A DNA stretch of 64,000 nucleotides from Planctomycetota bacterium (lineage in GTDB: Bacteria > Planctomycetota > J058), in NCBI GenBank assembly GCA_019636275.1, contig JAHBXY010000015.1, forward strand, positions 1 to 64,000. Reading direction: 5' to 3'. Of this stretch, positions 35,946 to 43,892 are shown piece by piece (position 1 is the first letter of the stretch; each line of letters begins with the position of its first letter). The position numbers were made by a program, and so were the translations under genes. The notes below the pieces were generated by a model, which was given only the letters and a program-made list of their open reading frames with translations, had not been told where the DNA came from and made no database searches.

Positions 35946-36660
35946 CGAAGTAGGCCATCACGACCTGCAGCACGAGCGCGGCCGTGCCCAGCTCGTCGAC
36001 GGTGTCCTCGAGCGACTCGGCCAGCCAGGGCAGCTCGACGCGCACGACGAGGTGCGCCATGAGGAGCGCATACGGCGCCAGGAGGACGAGCACCCAGGCG
36101 CCGCGCTCGAAGCGCCCCGGCTCGCGGTCGGCGCGCACGCGGCCGACGGTGTAGGCGACGAGGCCCAGGGCCACGAGCGTGGCCGGGTACCAGCGCGCGA
36201 ACGTGGCCAGGTGCTCGCCGTGCGGCCAGACGCTCACGTCGACCACGCGGCGCACCTGGAGGAGCACGAGCACGGCGCAGGCGAGCGGCAGGAGGACGAA
36301 CAGCCAGCCGCCCAGCCGCCCGCCGATCAGGCCGCGGATGCTGCGCACGCCCGCCTGCACGCAGCCCCAGCCGAGGAGGCTCGCCGCGACGAGGCAGGCG
36401 ACGGCGTAGACGGGCAGGTCGTCCGCGTCGAGCGGCGCCGGCCAGTGGGCCGGGTCGATCACGGCCAGGCCCGCGCACACGACCAGCCCCGACATGCCGA
36501 GCCAGCCAGCCCGCAGGGCCCAGGGGAGCAGGAAGGCGTTGACGCGCTCGCGCGTCGTCTGGACGACCGTCACCGCGGCGTCGGTCGCCTTGACCGGCGC
36601 CGACGCCGCGTCGACCAGCCGCTGCGTGGTGGTCTTCTTCTTCGGCTGGCGCCGGGCCAT
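35920..36660 (-). CDS. Predicted multi-pass membrane protein
   Basis: A 246-residue protein. A basic N terminus (MARRQPKKKTTTQRLVDAA) is followed by about six hydrophobic segments, for example near residues 50-70, 85-105, 118-140, 160-180 and 190-215. No family motif is recognised. The start at 36660 is the ATG nearest the first recognisable residues; the same frame stays open upstream towards the transposase remnant, probably by chance. It overlaps the lysR 3' end by 26 bases. Confidence 0.65.
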   Translation of the reverse strand: MARRQPKKKTTTQRLVDAASAPVKATDAAVTVVQTTRERVNAFLLPWALRAGWLGMSGLVVCAGLAVIDPAHWPAPLDADDLPVYAVACLVAASLLGWGCVQAGVRSIRGLIGGRLGGWLFVLLPLACAVLVLLQVRRVVDVSVWPHGEHLATFARWYPATLVALGLVAYTVGRVRADREPGRFERGAWVLVLLAPYALLMAHLVVRVELPWLAESLEDTVDELGTAALVLQVVMAYFVSSSAAGS

Positions 36661-36719
36661 GGAGGCAGCGTACTGCTCCCGCGGACGCCTCGCCACGCGC
36701 GCGGCGGAGACGGGCCGAT

Positions 36720-37290
36720 CTATCAGGTCGGAAACCTGCTCACGCTGGCGGTAGCGGGCGAGGGCCTACCGGTACTCGAGCCAGAACTCCACCTGGGTCT
36801 CGAGCAGCTCGATCCGGCGCCACTTGTGCGGCAAGCGATCCGTGGGTTGAGGCTGCCGTCCGGAGCCATGGAGCCGGGGCTGGCGTTTGGGCTCCTTCCG
36901 GAGCACGGCCTCCACGCCAAGCCAGTGGCGTCCGGCGCGCTGGTGGTGGAGCTGGGCGACGCGGTCGTTCACGGCGCGGCCGAGCAGCGCGCGGAACTCC
37001 TCGGGCGGCAAGGAGGGCGAACGCCGGCGGGACAGTGATCGCCAGGCGGGCGCGCTCGGGCAGCGGGGCGCGCGCGGGCTCGTGGCGACGCCGGCGAGCG
37101 CAGCCGGAGTCGTCGGCGCGGTCAGCCGCGTCGTCCGTGTCCGCGGCGGGCTTCCGGAAGAAGAAGTCGGGGCGCGCCGCGTCCACGACGCGTGTGCCCA
37201 CGTCCTCGGCGAGCGTCCGTAGCCCGGGCCACTCGCCCGGCGTGGGCACGAGGCGGGCGGCGACGCCGCTGGTGGTCAAATAGAACAGCT
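36720..37290 (-). pseudogene. Remnant of a REP-associated (Y1-type) transposase
   Basis: Reading leftward, the stretch encodes the back part of a REP-associated tyrosine transposase: 'LFYLTTSGVAARLV' and 'EWPGLRTLAEDVGTRVVDA', then 'FFFRKPAADT'. A frameshift near 37005-37016 follows, then 'PPEEFRALLGRAVNDRVAQL', 'HWLGVEAVLRKEPKRQPR' and 'HKWRRIELLETQVEFWLEYR'. A TAG at 36766-36768 then interrupts it before 'ALARYRQREQ'. The catalytic Tyr half is missing, the 5' side being replaced by the toxin-antitoxin region. So it has at least one frameshift, one nonsense codon and a 5' truncation and is inactive. Assignment rests on recall of the family's C-terminal pattern. Confidence 0.6.
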
Positions 37291-37415
37291 TTGTCCAGAA
37301 TGGCCGCTTCCTCGCCCAGGCTCTACGTGGCGGTCGACCAGGCCGACCTGCGGGCGGCGGTGGAGCGGCTGCCTGGCACCAACGGGTGATAGGCTGGCTG
37401 TCGGGGAGTTGTACC

Positions 37416-37646
37416 GTGCCCCAGAGCAAGAAGAAGACGACGAAACAGAAGCGGCCGCGGTCGTCGCGGGCGTCATGGAGCGAGGGTGAGCGTCGCCTGG
37501 CCCGCATGGCTGAAGAAGCAGGCGTGAAGCCGATTCGCGACATTGCCGACCTGGCATACGGAACTCCCGAGGATGCGGACGAGCTCCTCTCCGCGATCCG
37601 CGAGATGCGTGCGATCGAACGACGGGCGCCTGCGGTGATAGGCTGA
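37416..37646 (+). CDS. Upstream duplicate of the antitoxin-like protein
   Basis: A 76-residue basic protein starting with GTG (PQSKKKTTKQKRPRSSR...). It matches the next gene at roughly four of five residues over 70 positions, including 'EAGVKPIRDIADLA' and 'ELLSAIREMR'. The duplicated unit includes the upstream GGTGATAGGCTG sequence, so each copy has its own leader. This copy lacks the lysine-rich tail and is not directly joined to a toxin gene. It may be an extra antitoxin or decaying duplicate. Confidence 0.6.
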   Translation: MPQSKKKTTKQKRPRSSRASWSEGERRLARMAEEAGVKPIRDIADLAYGTPEDADELLSAIREMRAIERRAPAVIG

Positions 37647-37666
37647 CGTCGGCTGGGAGGTGCGCC

Positions 37667-37924
37667 GTGCCCCAGAGCAAAAAGAAGACGACCAAGAAGA
37701 AGCGCCCGCGCTCCTCGCGCGCATCGTGGACCGAGGGCGAGCGGCGGGTCGACCGCATGGCTCGGGAGGCGGGCATCAAGCCGATTCGAGACCTCGCGGA
37801 CCTCGCGCACGTGAGCCCAGAGGACGGGGAGGAGTTGCTCTCCGCGATCAGGGAGATGCGCGAACAGGAGCGGCGAGCCGAAGCGGAGAAGGCGAAGCGG
37901 AGTCGAGCGTCCAAGCGCGCATGA
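37667..37924 (+). CDS. Putative antitoxin for the PIN toxin
   Basis: An 85-residue basic protein. The start is a GTG with a GGGAGG ribosome site, 20 bases after the upstream duplicate. A Lys/Arg-rich N terminus is followed by a helical core (RMAREAGIKPIRDLADLAHV) and a charged C-terminal tail (AEAEKAKRSRASKR). Its stop overlaps the ATG of the PIN-domain gene (ATGA), the usual arrangement of an antitoxin before its toxin. I do not recognise a named antitoxin family; the role is inferred from position. Confidence 0.7.
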   Translation: MPQSKKKTTKKKRPRSSRASWTEGERRVDRMAREAGIKPIRDLADLAHVSPEDGEELLSAIREMREQERRAEAEKAKRSRASKRA

Positions 37925-38322
37925 GCACGGCGCCCGTCCTGCTCGACACGAACGTCGCCAGCTTCCTCCTCATGTCGCGACCGGAGGGCGCGCTCTACGG
38001 CGGTGACCTGCGAGGTCGCCGTGGTGCCGTGTCCTTCCAGACCGCCGCCGAGCTCCTGTCAGGCGCAGACATGAAGGGTTGGGGCGCGCAGCGGCGCCGC
38101 AACCTGTCGAAGTTCTTTGCCGACTACCTCGTACTCTACCCGGAACAGGACACCGTTCAGACCTGGGCTCACCTGCGTGCGGCGTTGGCGAAGAAGGGCC
38201 TCACGGTGGGTTTCGCCGACCTGTGGGTCGCGGCCACCGCACTGCGACACGGGCTGACACTGCTCGCCCACGACTCCGTGTTCCGGCAGATCGCCGGGCT
38301 CAAGCTCGTCTGTCACGCTTGA
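37921..38322 (+). CDS. PIN-domain ribonuclease toxin (VapC-like)
   Basis: A 133-residue PIN protein, of normal VapC length. The acidic quartet is visible: Asp9 in 'LLDTNVASF', Glu44 in 'TAAELLSG', Asp100 in 'GFADLWVAATA' and Asp118 in 'LAHDSVF'. PIN toxins cleave RNA, often tRNA or rRNA, with Mg ions. It overlaps the antitoxin-like gene by ATGA. The region looks less GC-rich than its neighbours and lies next to a transposase remnant, which suggests acquisition. Confidence 0.85.
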   Translation: MSTAPVLLDTNVASFLLMSRPEGALYGGDLRGRRGAVSFQTAAELLSGADMKGWGAQRRRNLSKFFADYLVLYPEQDTVQTWAHLRAALAKKGLTVGFADLWVAATALRHGLTLLAHDSVFRQIAGLKLVCHA

Positions 38323-38436
38323 TCGGGCGCCCGCAGAGCGGCAAGAGAGCGCGGCGTGTTCGGCTCGTGTTCGCACTTAGGGGGGCCAAGGCGAATCGTA
38401 TACGCCCAGGATCAGGTCGGCCAACGCGAAGCCAGG

Positions 38437-40593
38437 TCACGCGCCCCCGGCGGCCGCCCGCCGGGCGAGCGCAAGGACGCGCGTCACGACCTCGACCGTG
38501 TCCGGGTCGGCGGCCGGCTCGAAGGGCAGCCCGACGATCGGCCGGTCCGCGTCGGAGCCCAGCTCCTCCTCGACCTTCCACAGCGGCAGGTGGTCCTTGG
38601 CGGCGCCCTGGTGCACGAGGCCCGCGTGCAGCTCGATCACGCGCGTGCCGGCGATCGCGAAGCGGTCCTCGAGGCGCAGGGCCAGCCCCTCGCGCCGGGC
38701 GAGCGCCGCCAGGAGGCCCTTGCGCACGGCGACCACCGCCGGGCTCGCCTGGCGGTAGCGCAGGACGACCTCGCGCCAGGCCTCCTTCTGGTCCTTCCAC
38801 TTGCGCTGCTGCCAGGTGCGCAGGAACAGCTCGTCGACGCCCGCGAGCCCGTCGGTGAGCGCCTCGAGGTCGCGCACGACCTCCGCCAGGGCCACGCGCT
38901 CGTCGTCGCCGCCGAGGCCGCCCGGCGCCCACTCGACCGCGGTGAGGCGCACGCGCGGCGCGGCCTCGGGCGGCGGCGGACGCTTCGGGCCGCGGCGGCG
39001 AGGCCGCGGCCCGTCGTCGTCGTCGTCGTCCTTCGTGCGGCGCGTGGGCGCGACCTTCTTGACGACGAGCGGCACGTCGTCCACGACCAGCCGCGCGCGC
39101 GCCGGGCCGAACGCGCGCTCGAGCTCCCACGGCGCCGAGCCCTGGAGCGGGAAGCCCTTCCAGCCGCCCTCGCGGGCCACGTCGCCCAGGACCTGCCTGT
39201 AGGCCTCGCGGCCGACGAAGCGCTGCACGGCGTCCGGCGCCGCGGGCGCCACGGCGCGGTGGAGCTGCGGGAAGGCGGCGACGAGGCGGCGCTCGCCGGC
39301 CGCGGCCAGCTCGATCGCGCGCTCGCGCCAGAGCTCCAGCTCGTCGTCGGCCAGGAGCACCGGATGCACGAGGCCGACGCGCGCGTCGGGCGCGTCGAGG
39401 TCGACCGCCTCGCCGAACAGGTCCTCGGGCCCTCGCGCGCCGAGGGCGAAGGCGCGCGCGCCCGACGGCGCGCGCAGCTCCCACAGGGCGCGCGGCGCCA
39501 GCTCGGCCCAGAGCGGATGCTCGCCCTGGAACAGCGCGCGCCATACCGGGGCGGTCCAGGCGCGGCGCGCGACCATCGCCGCCTCGAGGCGCCGCGTGAG
39601 CTCGCCGCGCGCGGCCTCGAGGTCGCGCGTGGCCGCCTCGACCACGCGCGCGTCGGGGCCGGAGAGGGCCCCGGCCGGCTCGCGCACCACCTCGCCCGAC
39701 GCGTCGACCCACAGGAGCGCGTCGCCCTCGTCGAGCGCCACGCGCGCGCGGCCGTCGGCCTCGAGGCCCCCCGTGCGCGCCGAGAGCTCGGCCAGCTCCT
39801 CGGGGCCGACGCCGGCGTCGCCGGCGGCCCGCTCGAGCGCGGCCTCCAGGCGCGTGCGCACCTTGGGCCGCTCGACCGCGCGCAGGAGCGGGCCGATCAG
39901 GCGCAGGCGCTGGAAGGGCGGCGCGGCGGCCAGCGCCTCGAGCGCCTCGAGCGCCAGGACGGGCTCGTCCTTGCCCGCGCGCCGCGCCTCGGCGGCCACC
40001 ACCTGCGCCAGCGTCGCCTGGAAGGCCGCATCGTCGGGGATCATGCGCGCCAGCGCCCGGAGCGCGCCGCGCGCCAGGGCCACCGACGCGCGGTCGCGCC
40101 GGCGCGCCGGCGACTGCAACCTCAGGCGCAGGACCTCCCGCAGGGCGTCGCACACGGGGCCGACGCCCGCCTCGAGCGCCAGCTCGGTCGGGTCCCAGGG
40201 GGCATCGGCGAGCAGGGCCGCGAGCAGCTCGACCAGCCGGCCGGGCGCGCCGGCCGCCGGCTCGAGCGCCGCCGCCTGCCGCACGGCGCACCAGGCCTCG
40301 CTCGCCTGCGCCAGCTCGCGCAGGGTCTCGACGAACGGCGCGGCGAGGCCCTCCTCGCCCGCCAGCTCGAGCGACGGCGCCGCCAGCGGCAGGTCGTGCA
40401 GCCGCGCGGCCAGCAGGCGCACGACGGCCGGCCGGGCGTCCGGCCGCGCGGCGCGCGCGGCGCGGAACAGCGCCGGTAAGGCCCCGCGCGGCGGGTCGCC
40501 CAGCGTCTCCGGCAGCTCCGCCGGCCGCTCGGCCAGCAGGGCGAGCTGCCGCTCGAGCTCGCGGCGGGCCTTCTCCGGATCGGCGTCGGTCAC
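38437..40593 (-). CDS. DUF4132-type large protein
   Basis: A 718-residue soluble protein with no signal peptide. The N-terminal half is Ala/Leu-rich and helical, like HEAT repeats. The C-terminal half has the pattern of DUF4132 proteins: 'RAFALGARGPEDLF', 'ARVGLVHPVLLADDELELWRE', 'FVGREAYRQVLG', 'LFLRTWQQRKWKDQKEAW', 'LRLEDRFAIAGTRVIELHAG' and 'DRPIVGLPFEPAADP'. An acidic poly-Asp loop (TKDDDDDDG) sits near residue 525. Such proteins often occur beside WGR/MolR-type regulators; their biochemical role is unknown. The start is taken as GTG at 40593. Family assignment is moderate. Confidence 0.7.
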   Translation of the reverse strand: MTDADPEKARRELERQLALLAERPAELPETLGDPPRGALPALFRAARAARPDARPAVVRLLAARLHDLPLAAPSLELAGEEGLAAPFVETLRELAQASEAWCAVRQAAALEPAAGAPGRLVELLAALLADAPWDPTELALEAGVGPVCDALREVLRLRLQSPARRRDRASVALARGALRALARMIPDDAAFQATLAQVVAAEARRAGKDEPVLALEALEALAAAPPFQRLRLIGPLLRAVERPKVRTRLEAALERAAGDAGVGPEELAELSARTGGLEADGRARVALDEGDALLWVDASGEVVREPAGALSGPDARVVEAATRDLEAARGELTRRLEAAMVARRAWTAPVWRALFQGEHPLWAELAPRALWELRAPSGARAFALGARGPEDLFGEAVDLDAPDARVGLVHPVLLADDELELWRERAIELAAAGERRLVAAFPQLHRAVAPAAPDAVQRFVGREAYRQVLGDVAREGGWKGFPLQGSAPWELERAFGPARARLVVDDVPLVVKKVAPTRRTKDDDDDDGPRPRRRGPKRPPPPEAAPRVRLTAVEWAPGGLGGDDERVALAEVVRDLEALTDGLAGVDELFLRTWQQRKWKDQKEAWREVVLRYRQASPAVVAVRKGLLAALARREGLALRLEDRFAIAGTRVIELHAGLVHQGAAKDHLPLWKVEEELGSDADRPIVGLPFEPAADPDTVEVVTRVLALARRAAAGGA

Positions 40594-40665
40594 GGGCTTC
40601 AGGGCCTGCCTTCAAGGCGAACTTGCGCTCGACACGCTCGAGCCACGGGTGGAATGCAACCACAA

Positions 40666-40785
40666 GCGAGGCGAGGCCGCGGAGGCCGAGGCGAGGGGGG
40701 AGCGCGCGCGGGTCGTATCAGACGCCCTGATCCTACGACCCGCGCGCGCCCCCCCTCGCCCGGCATCCGCGGCCGCAGCCGTCGA
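40666..40785 (-). repeat. Long hairpin repeat family, copy B
   Basis: Core 40675-40774. The outer stem GGCCGCGGA/TCCGCGGCC is as in copy A, but the inner stem is different in both arms (GAGGGGGG-GCGCGCGCGGGTCGTA against its complement). Complementarity is kept although the sequence has changed. The loop region holds TCAG/CTGA. It abuts the stop of the leftward S1/P1 nuclease gene. The right flank GCAGCCGTCGA is shared with copies A and C. Confidence 0.75.
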
Positions 40786-41877
40786 CTAGTAAAGGACCTC
40801 GACGCGGGCGGTGACGCGCTCGACGCCGGGGACCGCGCGCGCGACCTCGAGAGCCCGCGCCAGGAGGGCTGGGTCGCTCACGCGGCCGCGCAGGGTCACG
40901 GACCGCGAGGGGCTGACGTCGACCCACAGCCGCACGCCGTGCGCCTCGAGGGCGCGGATGATCGTCCACTTGAGCCGCTCGGTCGCGGCCCGCGCGGCGC
41001 CCTTGGCGCAGGCGGTCACCCACAGGTCGCGCAGGAGCGCGGCGCCGCGCTGCATGCGCGCCGCGACGAACGCGCGCCCCTCCTCGCCCACGGGGGTGGC
41101 CTCGTTGCCCTCGGTGAAGGCGCCGCGCTTGTCGAGGCGGTAGAGGTCGCGGACGAGGCCGTTCGACTCGAGGACGAGGTCCCAGATCGCGCGCGCGTAG
41201 TCGAGGTCGTCCTTCGCCGGCGGCAGCGCCGGCACGACGAGGCGGTCGCCCAGGCGCGAGACGAAGTCGCTCTCGAAGCGCGCGTGGGTGCCCTTGTCGG
41301 TGGCGAAGCCCTCGGGGTTGTCGCCCGTCCAGCCGTTGTAGTGGATCGTCGTGTGGTGCGGGTTGGCCAGGTCGGCAACGTAGTGGCCGAGGACGCCCGC
41401 GGCGTAGATGAGGTTCTCCTCGGCCTGCCGCCGGCGCGCCGCGGCGTCGGGGTGGGCCGGGTCGATCGTCTCCAGCGCCACGACGGCGGCCTCGATGCGC
41501 TGGCACAGCTCGACCACGCGGTAGGGCGCGAAGCCCACCTTCTCGGGGTCCTGGCCCTCGGCCACGAGGCGGCGCGCGTACTCGTGGCGGTTGGCCGGCG
41601 GCCGGGCGGGGTCGATGCCCTTGGCGATCTCGAGGTCGACGAAGTGGTCGGGCGCGAGGCCCTTCGACATGGCCTCCAGGGCCGAGATGCGCCAGCGGTC
41701 GGGCTCGGGGCCGAGGTAGGTGAGGCGCGCCACGTTCTCGCGCAGGAGCGCCGGGGCCCCGGCCGGGAGGCCACGGGCAGCCGCCTCGCTGACGAGCTCG
41801 TGGCCCCGGTCGCCCCAGGCGCGGGCGGGCGCGGCGGCGGCCAGGAGGAGCAGGGCACAGGTGAGGACGCGGCGCAT
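40786..41877 (-). CDS. S1/P1-nuclease/zinc-phospholipase-like protein with BON domain
   Basis: A 363-residue exported protein. The signal peptide (LTCALLLLAAAAPARA) is followed at once by 'WGDRGHELVSEAA', as in the S1/P1 nuclease and zinc-dependent phospholipase C fold, where the mature N-terminal Trp and the His bind zinc. More likely ligands are in 'DHFVDLE' and 'VLGHYVADLANPHHTT'. The last 70 residues look like a BON domain (LWVDVSPSRSVTLRGRVSDP and 'VPGVERVTARVEV'), which usually binds membranes. The start at 41877 has GAGGAGG. The stop is joined to hairpin copy B. Nuclease or lipase substrate is open. Confidence 0.75.
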   Translation of the reverse strand: MRRVLTCALLLLAAAAPARAWGDRGHELVSEAAARGLPAGAPALLRENVARLTYLGPEPDRWRISALEAMSKGLAPDHFVDLEIAKGIDPARPPANRHEYARRLVAEGQDPEKVGFAPYRVVELCQRIEAAVVALETIDPAHPDAAARRRQAEENLIYAAGVLGHYVADLANPHHTTIHYNGWTGDNPEGFATDKGTHARFESDFVSRLGDRLVVPALPPAKDDLDYARAIWDLVLESNGLVRDLYRLDKRGAFTEGNEATPVGEEGRAFVAARMQRGAALLRDLWVTACAKGAARAATERLKWTIIRALEAHGVRLWVDVSPSRSVTLRGRVSDPALLARALEVARAVPGVERVTARVEVLY

Positions 41878-42007
41878 GGGACCTCCTCGGTGGCGAGCAG
41901 GGTAACCGATGGGCCCGGCGACTCGGGGCGCGCGCGCGGGCGGCTTCGAGGTCTGGCGCGCCACGCGCGTCAGCGCCGTCCCGTCCGGCGAAAGAGGAGG
42001 AGAGACG

Positions 42008-43195
42008 GTGATCGAGCAGGCACGAGGTGGGTCTTCTCGCGCATCCCGGGGGCAGTCACGACGTGCGGCTGGCGCGGCCGAGGGCGCGGCCGCGCGCGGC
42101 GGCGTGACGGCGCGCCCCGCCGTGCGCACGCAGCGACTGAGCGTCGCTCACGACGTCGAGCCACCGCCAGGGCCACCCCGCGCCACGGGGACCCGTCGGG
42201 TCCGGCTCGCCGACGAGCCTTCGAGCCCGGCTCCGGACGCGGTCGGTGGTCCGGAGTCCGCCTTCGTCGCCGAGGCCCTCGCCCGGCGCGACGCGCGCGC
42301 CTGGCAGGACGCACTCGTCCTGGCGCCGCCGCCGCGGCGCACCGGGGCCGACGACGCCGGGCTCCTGCTGCTGCTCCTCGTGCTCGCGCTCGGCGCTTGG
42401 CGCTTCACCGCGACGCCACCCGCGCCCGTCGACGTGCGGGCCGCCGCGTCGTCCGCGCCGCGCTCCGGCCCGGGAGAGGTGGAGCAGGCGGTCGCGCCCG
42501 TCACTCGCCCTGATGCCGCGTCCCCGCATGGAGTGCTTGCGGCCGGCGGCCTCGCGGCGCTCGCGGCGGCGGGCTTCGCCCTGCTCCGGACCCAGGCCGG
42601 CGCCGGCCTGGCCTTCGCGGGCGCGGCGGCGCTCGCCGCGCTGCTGATCGGGCGCCCGCCGGACGCCCCGACCGCGGCGCTGACCCTGGCGACCGTCGGC
42701 TTCGTGCTCGTCGCATCGCGCGGCGCGGCGCTCGCCTGGGAGGTCGGCGCGTCGGCTGCGCTCGTGGCGGTCGCGTCGGTCACGACCCCGACCGTGGGCG
42801 CCGCGCTGCTGGGGGCGTGGGCCGTCGAGGCCGCGGTCGCGGCCCGGGGCCCGGCCGCGCTGGCGCGCGGCGCCCTGGCCTCGCCGCTCCTGTTGCGCAG
42901 GCGGGCGCACCGTCTGGGCCGGCGGCGAGGGGCGTGCTCGGCGCGCCGGGCCTGCCTGGCGGCGCCGTGCTGCTCCTCGCCGCGCCGGGCGCCGTCGTGC
43001 TCTGCGCGCGCGGCGCGTGGGTGGCGGGCCTGGCGCCCCTGCTACTCCTCGTCGCCGGCGCGCCCGGGGCTGGCCGGCGCTCGCGAGCCCCTTCCTCGCG
43101 CTCGCCGTCGTGGCCGGGCTCGACGCGGGCGGGCGCGCCCTGCGGGGCCGCGCCCGCGTCGGTCCGGTCGGCGCGAGGCCGCTCGTCCCGTGCTG
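42008..43195 (+). pseudogene. Frameshifted membrane protein gene
   Basis: A GAGGAGAG ribosome site precedes a GTG at 42008. The frame encodes a basic, low-complexity N terminus and then hydrophobic helices ('LLLLLLVLALGAWRF', 'LAALAAAGFALL', 'GAALLGAWAVEAAVAA'). Near 42890 the hydrophobic coding character moves to a second frame ('GGAVLLLAAPGAVVLCARGAW') and near 43070 to a third ('PFLALAVVAGLDAGGRALRG'), which stops at 43195. Two frameshifts indicate a broken gene or sequence errors. The family is not recognised. Confidence 0.45.
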
Positions 43196-43206
43196 AACGG
43201 CCGAGA

Positions 43207-43842
43207 TCAACCCTTCCGGCGGCGGGTCGGCGTCGAGCGCCGCGCCGGCGGGCGCGGCGCCGCTGCCGGCGGCGTCCGGGCCTCCTTCACGCGTCGTCGA
43301 TAGGTCGTCAGCATCTCGGGGTGCATGAGCGCGAGCGAGCGCTCGGCCTTCTTCAGGTCGGCGCGGCCGCTCTGCGCGATCGAGGCGAAGTCGCCCAGGT
43401 GCCTGGGCTGGTTCGAATAGAGGTAGAGCAGCAGCAGGTGCTCGAGGCTGGCCACGGGCGCGGCGGCGCCGAACACGGCCGTCGGCTGCGCCTCGCCGAT
43501 GACCGTGGCCTCGGGGTCTCCGGCGGCCACGAGCAGGTCGACCTCCACGCCGGTCGCCGGGTCGACGAAGATGAGCTCCGTCGCGCCCTCGTCGTCGTAC
43601 GTCGGCGTCGAGGCGCGGAGTCCCGCGTCCCGCAGGGCGTCGATCGCGACGTCGGCGTCGTCCACGAGGACGACCAGGTCGAGGTCCCGCGACATGCGCG
43701 GCAACCCGCGCACGGCGAGGGCCGTGGCGCCGATCACGCTGAAGGGCACGCAGCTCGCCCGCATGGCGCGCAGCGCCTTGCGCACCGTCCGCGCGAGGCC
43801 GGTCCGCTTGCCTGTCACCGGATCGGTTTCCAGCAGGTCCAC
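43207..43842 (-). CDS. Nucleotidyltransferase-fold protein (AbiEii-like)
   Basis: About 211 residues, cytosolic. 'FSVIGATALAVRGLPRMSRD' followed by 'LDLVVLVDDADVAIDAL' is the nucleotidyltransferase pattern of AbiEii/DUF1814-like proteins, with Asp pair in 'SRDLDLVV'. 'GVEVDLLVAAGD' supplies the third acidic residue. A helical part with 'LLLYLYSNQPRHLGDFA' follows and the tail is very basic. The GTG at 43842 is the best start found, but there is no clear ribosome site. Such proteins can be toxins (AbiEii) or lone transferases; no AbiEi partner gene is beside it. Confidence 0.7.
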   Translation of the reverse strand: MDLLETDPVTGKRTGLARTVRKALRAMRASCVPFSVIGATALAVRGLPRMSRDLDLVVLVDDADVAIDALRDAGLRASTPTYDDEGATELIFVDPATGVEVDLLVAAGDPEATVIGEAQPTAVFGAAAPVASLEHLLLLYLYSNQPRHLGDFASIAQSGRADLKKAERSLALMHPEMLTTYRRRVKEARTPPAAAPRPPARRSTPTRRRKG

Positions 43843-43892
43843 GGCGTCGATGATAGCAGGACGTTCACCGTCAGCCCGGCGTGGAGCCGGGA

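Noticed and set aside
36766..37011. An intact small gene of 81 residues
   Set aside because: Its residues continue a transposase C terminus whose earlier part is in another frame, so it is part of a broken gene.
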